DNA of 64,000 nucleotides from Syntrophomonas wolfei subsp. methylbutyratica (GTDB taxonomy: Bacteria; Bacillota; Syntrophomonadia; Syntrophomonadales; Syntrophomonadaceae). Both the position numbers and the translations under genes were made by a program. The notes below the pieces were generated by a model. The model was not told the DNA's origin, did not search any database, and saw only the letters and a list, made by a program, of their open reading frames with translations. The stretch's first letter is position 1. The number at the start of each line of letters is the position of its first letter. The stretch lies in assembly GCF_001570625.1 (NCBI RefSeq), contig NZ_BBQT01000021.1, positions 1 to 64,000 on the forward strand, in the 5' to 3' direction. Positions 6,206 through 15,004 of this stretch are shown in pieces.

Positions 6206-6530
6206 AAAGAAATATCTAGTTGATACAAATATCGTCATCTATACTCTAAAAGGTGAAAAAGAAGCCGTAGAGGCAATGGAAAGTTTTGAAGATGAAATGA
6301 TTGAAATATTCTATTCGACAATAATTGAAGCAGAGCTATTTTCGTTTCATCAACTAACAAAAAATCAGAAGTTTAAGATCGGGCAATTATTAGACCTGGG
6401 AGAAATAATTGATGTTGACTCAGAAATAGCATTAAAAGCAGCGGAGCTAAGAGCACTAAGTAGTAAGCAATATAATCGCAAACTTAAACTACCGGATGCC
6501 CTAATTGCAGCAACATTCCCGAGGAGATAA
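6180..6530 (+). pseudogene. PIN-domain (VapC-type) toxin, C-terminally truncated
   Basis: The frame begins like a VapC RNase: KYLVDTNIVIYTLKG carries the first catalytic Asp, EAELF supplies the Glu, and LKLPDALIAAT supplies the third acidic residue. Directly after this the family continues with a strand and the TRNxxDF motif, but here the frame reads FPRR and stops at 6530, so the last ~25 residues and the fourth acidic position are gone. The junction (about 6517) lies only 17 bp before the first polysaccharide gene, whose ribosome binding site GAGGAG sits in the toxin's final codons. The toxin is probably inactive and marks the cluster boundary. Confidence 0.75.
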
Positions 6531-6533
6531 ATT

Positions 6534-7544
6534 ATGAACCTAAAAAACAAAAAAATTTTAATCACCGGTTCAGATGGCTTTATCGGCTCTCACTTAACTG
6601 AAGCATTAGTAAGAATGGGCTGTAATGTTAGGGCTGTAGTTTATTATAATTCCTTTAACTCCTGGGGATGGCTGGATGATTCTCCTGAGGAAATCAAAAA
6701 AGAACTAAATGTATTTGCTGGAGATGTACGTGATCCCCACGGGATGAAAAATGCCATGCAGGGGTGTGATGTAGTATTCCACCTGGCAGCCTTGATCGCC
6801 ATCCCTTATTCGTACCATTCCCCTGATACTTATGTGGATACAAACATTAAAGGAACTTTAAACATTTTACAGGCGGCTCGGGAACTGGGCATAGAGAAGG
6901 TTATTCACACTTCTACCAGTGAAGTCTATGGAACGGCCCGCTATGTTCCCATTGATGAGGAGCACCCATTACAGGGACAGTCACCTTATTCCGCAACCAA
7001 AATTGGAGCTGACCAGATTGCATTATCATTTTATCGTTCCTTTGATACCCCTGTTTCGATTATTCGTCCATTTAACACCTATGGACCGCGTCAGTCTGCC
7101 CGGGCAGTAATACCTACCATCATTACTCAGATTGCTGCCGGACAAAGGGAACTGCGTTTAGGTTCACTGCACCCAACCCGGGATTTTAGTTATATAAATG
7201 ACACCGTCAAGGGATTCATAGCCGTAGCAGAATCGGAAAATTCACTTGGAGAAGTAATCAATATAGGAAGCAATTATGAGGTCTCCATCGCTGACCTTGT
7301 TCAAACCATAACTGCTATCATGAAGGCTGATATACAAATTAATACTGATGATAACCGCATCCGTCCTGAGAAGAGCGAAGTGGAACGCCTGTGGGCAGAT
7401 AATAAAAAAGCAGCTCATTTAACCGGCTGGCAACCGCAATATGCAGGTATGGAGGGTCTCAAACGAGGCTTGCAGGAAACCATAGATTGGTTTAGCGATC
7501 CAAATAATCTAAAGCGCTACAAAACCGGGGTATATAACATATGA
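6534..7544 (+). CDS. legB: LegB-like nucleotide-HexNAc 4,6-dehydratase
   Basis: A 336-residue extended SDR. The NAD motif GSDGFIGSH is at residues 12-20, TSTSEVYG at 126-133 (the Glu is typical of 4,6-dehydratases) and the catalytic YSATK at 152-156. It fits LegB, which converts GDP- (or UDP-) N-acetylglucosamine to the 4-keto-6-deoxy sugar, the first committed step to legionaminic acid. The next gene overlaps by 4 bp and is the matching aminotransferase. The start ATG 6534 has GAGGAG 8-9 nt upstream. A PtmE-like guanylyltransferase in the same cluster favours the GDP route. The alternative, a dTDP-glucose dehydratase, is less likely given the neighbours. Confidence 0.85.
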   Translation: MNLKNKKILITGSDGFIGSHLTEALVRMGCNVRAVVYYNSFNSWGWLDDSPEEIKKELNVFAGDVRDPHGMKNAMQGCDVVFHLAALIAIPYSYHSPDTYVDTNIKGTLNILQAARELGIEKVIHTSTSEVYGTARYVPIDEEHPLQGQSPYSATKIGADQIALSFYRSFDTPVSIIRPFNTYGPRQSARAVIPTIITQIAAGQRELRLGSLHPTRDFSYINDTVKGFIAVAESENSLGEVINIGSNYEVSIADLVQTITAIMKADIQINTDDNRIRPEKSEVERLWADNKKAAHLTGWQPQYAGMEGLKRGLQETIDWFSDPNNLKRYKTGVYNI

Positions 7545-8716
7545 ACGGCGCAGTTAAGGAATTTGTCCATAGTATAATTAATACTTTAGAATCCGTATTG
7601 CCAAGTAAGGAGTATATTCCGCTTCACGAACCTGAGTTTAGCGGCAGGGAATGGGAATATGTAAAAGATTGTCTGGACAGTGGCTGGGTTTCATCGGTTG
7701 GAGCTTATGTAGACCGATTTGAGCAGATGCTATGTGACTACACCGGTTCGCCTTATGCAGTGGCAGCAGTCAACGGAACTGCAGCTCTGCATATATGTTT
7801 GTTGCTGGCCGGAGTAAAAGCAGGAGATGAAGTCCTGGTTCCTGCCGCGACCTTTATTGCGACAGCCAATACCGTTACATACTGTAATGCTATACCTCAT
7901 TTTGTAGATGTTGAAGAACGAACCCTGGGGCTAGACCCCCATAAACTTAATGATTATCTCAAGGAAATCAGCGAGTTCAGGAGAGGTATTTGCTATAACC
8001 GATTAACAGGAAGGCCGATACGTGCAGTAGTACCCATGCATACCTTTGGTCATCCGGTGGATTTAGACCCGCTGCAGGAACTGTGTGAGCGCTATCACCT
8101 GGTAATGGTGGAGGACGCTGCAGAATCCCTGGGTTCTTTGTATAAGGGACAGCATACCGGCACAAGGGGTTTGGTATCCAGTCTCAGTTTCAATGGTAAT
8201 AAAACCATTACCACCGGCGGGGGAGGAGCCATCCTGACTAATAGTAAATCTATAGCCAAAGTGGCCAAACATATGACGACTCAGGCCAAGACTCCGCATA
8301 GATGGGAATTCAATCATGATTTGATAGGCTACAACTATCGTATGCCGAACATCAATGCCGCTCTGGGATGCGCTCAGTTAGAACAACTACCAGGTTTTAT
8401 TGAAAAGAAAAGAAATCTGGCCAGGTGCTATCAGGTAGCCTTTCAAGATATTCCCGGTATCAGATTTTTTACCGAACCGGATTTTGCTCGCAGCAACTAC
8501 TGGTTAAATGTACTGATTTTAGACGAAGAATTTGCCCGTGAACGGGACAATCTCTTGGAGTCAACCAATAACGCAGGCATCATGACCCGTCCACTCTGGA
8601 CGCTGATGCACAAACTAAGTATGTATCACGATTGTCCGAGGATGGATTTAAGCGTAGCCGAGGATTTGGAAAGCAGGGTTATAAATATTCCGAGTAGTGC
8701 TTATTTAGGAAAATAG
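7541..8716 (+). CDS. legC: LegC-like 4-aminotransferase (DegT/DnrJ/EryC1)
   Basis: A 391-residue PLP-dependent sugar aminotransferase. EDAAES (191-196) binds the cofactor and K221 in SFNGNK is the Schiff-base lysine, followed by the glycine run TTGGGG typical of the family. LegC transfers an amino group from glutamate to the 4-keto product of LegB, giving the 4-amino-4,6-dideoxy sugar that is then N-acylated. It overlaps legB by 4 bp (ATGA), consistent with tight coupling. Length and motifs are complete. Confidence 0.85.
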   Translation: MNGAVKEFVHSIINTLESVLPSKEYIPLHEPEFSGREWEYVKDCLDSGWVSSVGAYVDRFEQMLCDYTGSPYAVAAVNGTAALHICLLLAGVKAGDEVLVPAATFIATANTVTYCNAIPHFVDVEERTLGLDPHKLNDYLKEISEFRRGICYNRLTGRPIRAVVPMHTFGHPVDLDPLQELCERYHLVMVEDAAESLGSLYKGQHTGTRGLVSSLSFNGNKTITTGGGGAILTNSKSIAKVAKHMTTQAKTPHRWEFNHDLIGYNYRMPNINAALGCAQLEQLPGFIEKKRNLARCYQVAFQDIPGIRFFTEPDFARSNYWLNVLILDEEFARERDNLLESTNNAGIMTRPLWTLMHKLSMYHDCPRMDLSVAEDLESRVINIPSSAYLGK

Positions 8717-8772
8717 TATAATTTTATCATCAGTATTTATATTAAAAAATTCGGTTAATATGGGAGGCAATA

Positions 8773-9546
8773 ATGACTAAGAATTTATCTTATAAAGAAA
8801 GGGAAAACGCCTTAAGAATAAGGATTGAAGCTCATAAAAAATATTCAACTAATCCACTGGATAAATGGCTTGAAATAAATTTAAATCTTAAGGAAGGTGG
8901 ATATTTATTAGACTTGGGATGTGGTACAGGTAATTTTTTCCCTATTTACGCAGATAAACTACAGAATAATGGTCTTATTGTTGGAGTTGAAAAGGAATTA
9001 TCATTAATAAAAGGTGCACAGAGTTTAAATTTGCTTACTCCTAAAATACTACTGAATATGGATATGGATGGTTATTGGCCATTTACTGAAGGTACGTTTG
9101 ATTACGTTATATCTACCTTTGCAATTTATTATGTAGATAGCTCGAAAAAAGTACTTGAAAACATCTATAAAATATTAAAAAAAAGAGGGGAAATACTTTT
9201 AATTGGTCCTTCTGTTAATAATGCAATTGAATTATATGATTTTAACCATGATTTATTTGGTATAAAACATACAGAAGAAGCAATGGAAAGGAGCAAAAGA
9301 CTAAAAGATGAGTTTTATCCTTTAATTAAGCAATTATTTGGTGAAGTTACCTATTCATTAATTGACAATAAAGTTGTTTTCCCAAATAAATTCGAATTTA
9401 TTGAATATTATAGAGCTACCCCCTTATTTGAGGGAAGTTGTGAAATAAACAAATATAAACCTCAATATAAAGAAATGTTAGAAGCAGTTCAGGCTGAAAG
9501 TCCTATTATAACCAAGGAGATGTCTGTAGTATGGGGGAGAAAATAA
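8773..9546 (+). CDS. SAM-dependent methyltransferase (possible PtmH-like)
   Basis: A 257-residue class I methyltransferase with the SAM-binding LDLGCGTG at residues 46-53, an acidic strand end near residue 78 and a typical post-motif region. The ribosome binding site GGGAGG is directly upstream of ATG 8773. Bases 8717-10700 are clearly more AT-rich and use AT-ending codons more than the LegC gene before and the PIG-L gene after, so this gene and the next appear to be inserted together. In Campylobacter the legionaminic cluster carries PtmH, which N-methylates the acetimidoyl group. The amidotransferase at 13849 makes a PtmH-like role plausible but unproven. Confidence 0.7.
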   Translation: MTKNLSYKERENALRIRIEAHKKYSTNPLDKWLEINLNLKEGGYLLDLGCGTGNFFPIYADKLQNNGLIVGVEKELSLIKGAQSLNLLTPKILLNMDMDGYWPFTEGTFDYVISTFAIYYVDSSKKVLENIYKILKKRGEILLIGPSVNNAIELYDFNHDLFGIKHTEEAMERSKRLKDEFYPLIKQLFGEVTYSLIDNKVVFPNKFEFIEYYRATPLFEGSCEINKYKPQYKEMLEAVQAESPIITKEMSVVWGRK

Positions 9547-10700
9547 ATATCTTAGTGTTTACTGGAAATAGAGCTGAGTATGGATTATTATACCCGATTT
9601 TGTATAATTTGAAACTTGATAAAACTTATAGAGTATCATTGATGATATCAGGAAGTCATACAACTGAATTATTTGGTAGTACTTTAGATGAAATTGATAA
9701 AAATGGATTTGAAAGTATTGAAATAATTGATTTAGGGGATTTTACTTCATTCAATAATATTAATACTATAAAAGTAATTAGTAAAATAATAGAAACTAGT
9801 TCAGCTGTTTTTAACAATATCAAACCAGATATTGTTTTAGTTGCGGGAGATAGATATGAAACATACGCAGTAGTAACTTCAGCTTTTTATAATAATATAC
9901 CTATTGCTCATTTTTTTGGAGGAGATTTATCACAAGGTGGTCATTTAGATGATTCAGCTAGACATGCAATAACAAAGCTATCTCATCTTCATTTTGCTAC
10001 AAATGAAGATTCATATAATAGAATAATAAAACTCGGTGAGGAAGAATGGAGAGTTTTCAATGTTGGATCAACTTTTGTGGAAAATATTCTTAGAAACGAT
10101 TATTCAACACCAGAAGAATTAAAAAATGATTTAAACATTGATTTAGAAAAAAAGATAGTATTATTTACGCAGCACCCATTAACTACTGAGCCCCAAAAAG
10201 CCTATGACCAAATAAAGATAAGTCTACAGGTTTTAGCTGATTTGGGAATACAAAGTATAATAACATATCCTTGTAATGATAATGGAAGTGAACAAATGAT
10301 AAAAGCTATTAATGAGTTTTCGAACGTATCTCATTTTAGAATTGTAAAAAGTTTAGGAATGAAAAAATATTTGGGATGCATGTCAATAGCTTCATGTGTA
10401 GCTGGAAACTCTAGTAGCGCTCTAACAGAAAGCATTCCCTTTGGCATACCGTGTGTCAATATTGGAAAAAGACAAGAGGGAAGATTACAATCAGAAAATG
10501 TTTTAAATGTAGAGCAAGATTATATCCAGATTAAAAAAGCTATTCAAAAGGCATTATATGACGAGGAATTTATAAGCATTGCAAGAAATTGTCATAATCC
10601 ATATGGCGATGGAAAAACATCGATTAAAATAGTGGAATTGATAAAAATATTAATGAGCGACAAAAAACAAAGCCTATTAAAAAAAAGGATGACTTATTAA
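9531..10700 (+). CDS. legG: LegG/NeuC-type hydrolysing 2-epimerase
   Basis: A 389-residue GT-B-fold enzyme of the UDP-GlcNAc 2-epimerase (hydrolysing) family. GNRAEYGLL (12-20), AGDRYE (105-110) and HFFGGDLSQGGHLDDSARH (127-145) are the NeuC/LegG signature segments, and SSSALTES near the C-terminus contacts the nucleotide diphosphate. In the legionaminic pathway LegG inverts C2 of the diacetamido sugar nucleotide and releases the free 2,4-diacetamido-2,4,6-trideoxymannose, the substrate for LegI. It overlaps the methyltransferase by 16 bp and shares its AT-rich composition. Confidence 0.85.
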   Translation: MGEKINILVFTGNRAEYGLLYPILYNLKLDKTYRVSLMISGSHTTELFGSTLDEIDKNGFESIEIIDLGDFTSFNNINTIKVISKIIETSSAVFNNIKPDIVLVAGDRYETYAVVTSAFYNNIPIAHFFGGDLSQGGHLDDSARHAITKLSHLHFATNEDSYNRIIKLGEEEWRVFNVGSTFVENILRNDYSTPEELKNDLNIDLEKKIVLFTQHPLTTEPQKAYDQIKISLQVLADLGIQSIITYPCNDNGSEQMIKAINEFSNVSHFRIVKSLGMKKYLGCMSIASCVAGNSSSALTESIPFGIPCVNIGKRQEGRLQSENVLNVEQDYIQIKKAIQKALYDEEFISIARNCHNPYGDGKTSIKIVELIKILMSDKKQSLLKKRMTY

Positions 10701-10702
10701 CA

Positions 10703-11386
10703 ATGCAAGAGATAAGAGCTAAGAAATGCCTGGTTGTAGCACCTCATCCCGATGATGAAACACTCGGGTGCGGAGGCACACTTTTAAAGCATAAGGCATC
10801 AGGAGATAAGATTCATTGGCTGATTATTACCGGAATAGATAAAGAAGCTGGCTATAGTGCTGAAAGAATTAGTGCTCGAAGCCAGGAAATTAAGGCCGTA
10901 TCGGAAATGTACGGCTTTGAGTTGGTTGTTAACTTAAACCTCCCTACAACAAAATTGGATATTATACCCATGCAGCAGTTAATTGAAATGATTGGTGATG
11001 TCATAATAAAAATCAAGCCGGAAATTCTCTATGTTCCCTTTCCGGGGGATATACATACAGATCACAAAGTTGTTTTTCAGGCAGTTGCTGCTTGCAGCAA
11101 GTGGTTTCGGTTTGAATCGATTAAGAGAATATTAGCGTATGAAACCTTATCCGAAACGGATTTTGCTATTAGTCCTGATATAAATGATTTCACTCCTAAT
11201 GTTTTTGTGGATATTAGTGAATTCTTACAAGAAAAATTACAAATAATGCAGACTTACAAATCGGAGATGGGCTTATTCCCCTTTCCGCGAAGCGAAAAAA
11301 CAATTATAGCACTATCGCAAATTCGGGGTGCAGCTGCAGGTTGTGAAGCAGCAGAGGCATTTATGTTGCTTAAGGAGATTATTTGA
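10703..11386 (+). CDS. PIG-L/LmbE family deacetylase
   Basis: A 227-residue zinc-dependent N-deacetylase. HPDDE (15-19) and GDIHTDH (115-121) give the zinc ligands and catalytic Asp. PIG-L enzymes remove an N-acetyl group from a sugar. Located between LegG and LegI, the likely substrate is the trideoxy-hexosamine or its nonulosonate product, exposing an amine that the formyltransferase two genes downstream, or the amidotransferase at 13849, could modify. It begins 3 bp after LegG and its stop overlaps the region of the next start. The fold is certain; the substrate is inferred. Confidence 0.75.
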   Translation: MQEIRAKKCLVVAPHPDDETLGCGGTLLKHKASGDKIHWLIITGIDKEAGYSAERISARSQEIKAVSEMYGFELVVNLNLPTTKLDIIPMQQLIEMIGDVIIKIKPEILYVPFPGDIHTDHKVVFQAVAACSKWFRFESIKRILAYETLSETDFAISPDINDFTPNVFVDISEFLQEKLQIMQTYKSEMGLFPFPRSEKTIIALSQIRGAAAGCEAAEAFMLLKEII

Positions 11387-11388
11387 CA

Positions 11389-12462
11389 ATGAATAATGTA
11401 TTTATTATTGCCGAAGCCGGTGTAAATCATAATGGCTCTTTGGACATGGCGCTCCAACTAATTGATGCGGCAGTAAATGCAGGAGCAGATGCTGTTAAGT
11501 TCCAGACTTTCAAAGGGGAAAAATTGGTCAGCTGTTTTGCGTCCAAAGCCGAGTATCAAACTCGGAACACAGGAACTGCAGAATCGCAGCTAGAAATGAT
11601 TAAGAAACTCGAACTTGACGAAGAACAACATATGATATTAGCAGAACGCTGCATGGAAAGCGGTATAGAATTTATGTCCACTCCCTTTGATTCTGATAGT
11701 GTTGACTTTCTCGCCAATGTGGTAAATGTCTCCCGGCTTAAGATATCGTCAGGAGAGGTAACCAATGGGCTTATACTTCTAAGATTTGCCCAAACCGGTA
11801 AGTCGCTCATATTATCTACTGGTATGAGTACCCTGGATGAGGTGGAAACGGCTTTAGGGGTATTGGCCTTTGGTTTTATAAATAGTAAAGAAAAGCCTTC
11901 CATAGGAGCTTTTACAGAAGCATATTCATCCAGAGAAGGACAATCATTTTTAAAGGAAAAAGTGAGCCTCCTACACTGTACAACTGAATACCCGGCACCA
12001 TTTGAAGAGGTAAACCTTAAGGCCATGGATACATTAAGAGATAAATTCTCATTACCCGTAGGGTATTCCGATCATACTATGGGGATTGCAGTTCCCATAG
12101 CTGCAGTTGCCAGGGGAGCAGTAATAATAGAAAAGCACTTTACCCTGGATCGCAATCTGCCCGGGCCGGATCACAAGGCATCCCTTGAGCCAGGAGAGTT
12201 AAAGCAAATGATCAGTTCAATTCGCCAAATTGAACTTGCATTGGGAAACGGGGTCAAGCAACCAACCACATCAGAAAGAAAAAATATGGTTGTAGCGCGA
12301 AAAAGCCTGGTAGCCACTAGAGATATTAAGAGTGGAGAAATGTTTACAGAGGCTAATTTAGGCGTTAAGCGGCCGGGTACAGGACTTTCACCATTTGAAT
12401 ACTGGAGTCTATTAGGAAAAACAGCTGATAAAGACTATAAAGCCGATGAGGTGATAAAGTGA
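11389..12462 (+). CDS. legI: LegI/NeuB-type nonulosonic acid synthase
   Basis: A 357-residue NeuB-family synthase that condenses phosphoenolpyruvate with a 6-carbon amino sugar to give a nine-carbon sialic-type acid. The N-terminal EAGVNHNGS and AVKFQTFK, the metal/PEP residues in YSDHTMG and VIEKHFTLD, and a C-terminal SAF (antifreeze-like) domain from about residue 290 (VARKSLVA ... KRPGTGLSP) are all present. I chose ATG 11389; the in-frame TTG 11383 is closer to GGAG and cannot be excluded. With LegB/C/G/F nearby the product is most likely legionaminic acid or a close variant. Confidence 0.88.
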   Translation: MNNVFIIAEAGVNHNGSLDMALQLIDAAVNAGADAVKFQTFKGEKLVSCFASKAEYQTRNTGTAESQLEMIKKLELDEEQHMILAERCMESGIEFMSTPFDSDSVDFLANVVNVSRLKISSGEVTNGLILLRFAQTGKSLILSTGMSTLDEVETALGVLAFGFINSKEKPSIGAFTEAYSSREGQSFLKEKVSLLHCTTEYPAPFEEVNLKAMDTLRDKFSLPVGYSDHTMGIAVPIAAVARGAVIIEKHFTLDRNLPGPDHKASLEPGELKQMISSIRQIELALGNGVKQPTTSERKNMVVARKSLVATRDIKSGEMFTEANLGVKRPGTGLSPFEYWSLLGKTADKDYKADEVIK

Positions 12463-13454
12463 AAATAGGATACTTTGCTGATGGCCCATGGTCTCATTAT
12501 GCTTTAGAAAAGATTATAAAAGATCCTCGATTGAAAATTGTTTTTATTGTAGCACGATATCCACAACCTGACGAAAAACTCCGTTTATATTCAGAACAAT
12601 TGAAGGTACCATTTTTAGTAGATTTAAATGTTAATTCCGTAGAATTTATTGATATTATAAAAGGCTGTGCGCCTGATATTAATGTATCTATGTCATTTAA
12701 TCAAATATTGAAAGGGGATATTTTGAAGGTTGCGCCTCTTGGCTTTATCAACTGTCATGCTGGACAATTGCCGTTTTATCGTGGCCGTAATGTTTTAAAC
12801 TGGGCATTAATAAATGGAGAATCGCACTTTGGGGTTACAGTACATTACATTGATATAGGAATTGATACAGGAGATATTATTTTACAGAAGTTAGAACCTA
12901 TAGAAAATACGGATGATTATCAAAGCCTATTGAATAAGGCATATAGGCTTTGCGGAGAAACGCTTTATGATGCATTATTAATGCTACAACAAGGTGATAA
13001 TCAAGTTATTAAACAATCGTCCATACACCCGGTGGGATTTTATTGTGGAAGGCGTATTATTGGTGATGAATATATTGATTGGAATTGGAATAGCCGCCTT
13101 ATCTACAATTTTGTTAGAGCTATTGTTCCTCCTGCTCCCGGCGCACGAACATTTTTGAATGATTCGGAAATAGTAATTCTTAAGACTGAGTTAATTGATA
13201 ATGCACCTACATATATAGGTGTTCCTGGTGAGGTTATAGGAACTAATGATAAAGGAGTTGTAATAAAGACAGGAGATTCAACAATTCAGATTACCCAAAT
13301 CGGAGAGCTGGATCAAAACGGAGAATTAATTAATATAAGAATACCTTTAATGAAAATAGGAACTCGATTAGGATTTTTTAATCCCTGGATAGAGTTAAGA
13401 AACCTAAGACAAAAAGTTAATCAACTACAAATTATGTTAAATACTGAGGAATAG
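12459..13454 (+). CDS. Sugar N-formyltransferase (Fmt-like)
   Basis: A 331-residue protein with an N-terminal formyl-transfer domain: catalytic N98 and H100 (INCHAGQLP) and D136 (DIGIDTGD), the N-H-D triad that uses N10-formyl-tetrahydrofolate. The C-terminal part (about 210-310) looks like the Fmt C-terminal barrel, followed by a short coiled tail. It overlaps legI by 4 bp. Embedded in the nonulosonate genes, it probably formylates an amino group on the sugar, perhaps the one exposed by the PIG-L deacetylase. N-formyl legionaminate-type derivatives would result; this is inference. Confidence 0.75.
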   Translation: MKIGYFADGPWSHYALEKIIKDPRLKIVFIVARYPQPDEKLRLYSEQLKVPFLVDLNVNSVEFIDIIKGCAPDINVSMSFNQILKGDILKVAPLGFINCHAGQLPFYRGRNVLNWALINGESHFGVTVHYIDIGIDTGDIILQKLEPIENTDDYQSLLNKAYRLCGETLYDALLMLQQGDNQVIKQSSIHPVGFYCGRRIIGDEYIDWNWNSRLIYNFVRAIVPPAPGARTFLNDSEIVILKTELIDNAPTYIGVPGEVIGTNDKGVVIKTGDSTIQITQIGELDQNGELINIRIPLMKIGTRLGFFNPWIELRNLRQKVNQLQIMLNTEE

Positions 13455-13468
13455 TATAGATTTCAATT

Positions 13469-13792
13469 TTGTATTGCAAAAGGGCTCATGTAATGGCCGG
13501 GGCCGTAATACAGGCATTAGTAACTATAGGGGTTAACACCATAATAAATACCAGGGCCAGTGTAGATCACGAATGTTTAATCGGTGACCATGTACATATT
13601 GCTCCGGGTACTACCATATCCGGTGGTGTAAAGATAGGGGATAATGTTTTGATTGGAGCAGGAGCTACTATAATTCAGGGAATTCATATTGGAGCTAGTA
13701 GTATAGTAGGAGCCGGAGCGGCGGTAACTAAGGATGTTAGGGAAGGGGTTATTGTGATGGGTATTCCGGCGAGGGTGGTGAAATATAGTTAA
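13469..13792 (+). pseudogene. NeuD/PglD-like O- or N-acetyltransferase, N-terminal domain missing
   Basis: The 107-residue frame is only the left-handed beta-helix of a NeuD/PglD acetyltransferase: repeated hexapeptides with the catalytic His in ASVDHEC, then HIAPGTTISGGVKIGD and GAGATIIQG. Full-length members have an extra ~100-residue Rossmann-like sugar-nucleotide domain first, and no trace of it lies in the 14 bp after the formyltransferase. The first usable codon is TTG 13469 without a ribosome binding site; ATG 13493 is a possible alternative. It may be a decayed gene, or a stand-alone helix domain that still trimerises. Confidence 0.6.
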
Positions 13793-13848
13793 ACAGAGTA
13801 ATTAGGGTTGTTTTTCAAAAACAAATAATATATAAAGGGTGATTAATT

Positions 13849-14979
13849 ATGAGGTATTGCACAAAATGTATTCTTCCCGAAACCCACCAGACCATCAAGT
13901 TTAATCAAGAAGGCGTTTGCAGTGTTTGCGAACAAATCGATTATAGAGATACCGAAATTGATTGGGACGAGAGACGTTGTATGCTTCAGGAATTGGTAAA
14001 TGAATACCGCGATAAGGGCGAATATGATTGTATTGTTCCATTCAGTGGCGGTAAAGATAGTACTTTTCAGCTCTGGTATGTAGTTAAGGAATTGGGATTA
14101 AAGCCACTGGTGGTTCGTTTCGACCATTGGGGTTATCGCCCCAAGGTAGCCGAAAATAATACCCGCACTTTCAAATTACTGGGGGTCGATGTTCTTCAGT
14201 TTACACCAAGCTGGCATGTTGTAAAAGAACTAATGTTGGAAGCCTTAAAGAGAACTGGAGATTTTTGCTGGCATTGCCATACAGGAGTTTATGCCCATAC
14301 AATGCAGATTGCTATCCGTTATAATACCCCTTTAATAATTTGGGGGGAAACCTTGGCTGAGTATGCTTCGTGGTATTCTTATGATGAATTTGAAGAAGTG
14401 GATGAGACGCGTTTTAACCGGGTTATGAACCTGGGAATTACAGCAGATGATATGTATGAGTTCCTGAACGGTAAAGTAAGCAAGAGAGACCTTTACCCAT
14501 TTGCTTATCCTCCCCGGGATGAATTAATGAAAATTAAATGTCGGTCGATTTGTCTGGGTAATTATATCAAGTGGGATATAAAGAAACAGGTAGAAATTAT
14601 TAAGCGTGAAATAGGTTGGGAAGGCCAGGAGGTGGAAGGGATACCTCGAGAATATGAATATGAAAAGATAGAGTGCCAATGGCAGGGTATTAGGGATTAC
14701 TGCAAATATATTAAGCGGGGATACGGTAGAACCAGTCATTTGGTGTCCATTGATATACGCAATAAACGTCTAACCCGGGAAGAAGGATGGGCCTTGGCTG
14801 AGAAATATGATGGTAAAAGACCTGCTTCTCTGGATATTTTTCTGGAAAAACTAGGTTTGAGTGAGGAGGAGTTTGTTAATATATTATCTCGTCATCGGAT
14901 AGAGCCGTGGCAATTCGACCAGGAACAAGTAGAACCAGGGCAACCATTACCTGATATGGGTCAATGGACTCGTGGTTAA
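13849..14979 (+). CDS. ptmG: N-acetyl sugar amidotransferase (PseA/PtmG/WbpG-like)
   Basis: A 376-residue ATP-dependent amidotransferase of the PP-loop superfamily: SGGKDS at residues 66-71 and a four-cysteine zinc site (C4, C7, C24, C27). Homologues convert an N-acetyl to an N-acetimidoyl (amidino) group on pseudaminic or legionaminic acid, or on UDP-sugars, normally with ammonia from partner HisH/HisF-like subunits. No HisH/HisF partner is present in this window, as in the PseA/PtmG branch. The ribosome binding site AAAGGGTG precedes ATG 13849. The gene indicates an acetamidino-modified nonulosonic acid. Confidence 0.8.
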   Translation: MRYCTKCILPETHQTIKFNQEGVCSVCEQIDYRDTEIDWDERRCMLQELVNEYRDKGEYDCIVPFSGGKDSTFQLWYVVKELGLKPLVVRFDHWGYRPKVAENNTRTFKLLGVDVLQFTPSWHVVKELMLEALKRTGDFCWHCHTGVYAHTMQIAIRYNTPLIIWGETLAEYASWYSYDEFEEVDETRFNRVMNLGITADDMYEFLNGKVSKRDLYPFAYPPRDELMKIKCRSICLGNYIKWDIKKQVEIIKREIGWEGQEVEGIPREYEYEKIECQWQGIRDYCKYIKRGYGRTSHLVSIDIRNKRLTREEGWALAEKYDGKRPASLDIFLEKLGLSEEEFVNILSRHRIEPWQFDQEQVEPGQPLPDMGQWTRG

Positions 14980-15004
14980 AATCGTGAAACAGAAGGTGTT
15001 TTAA

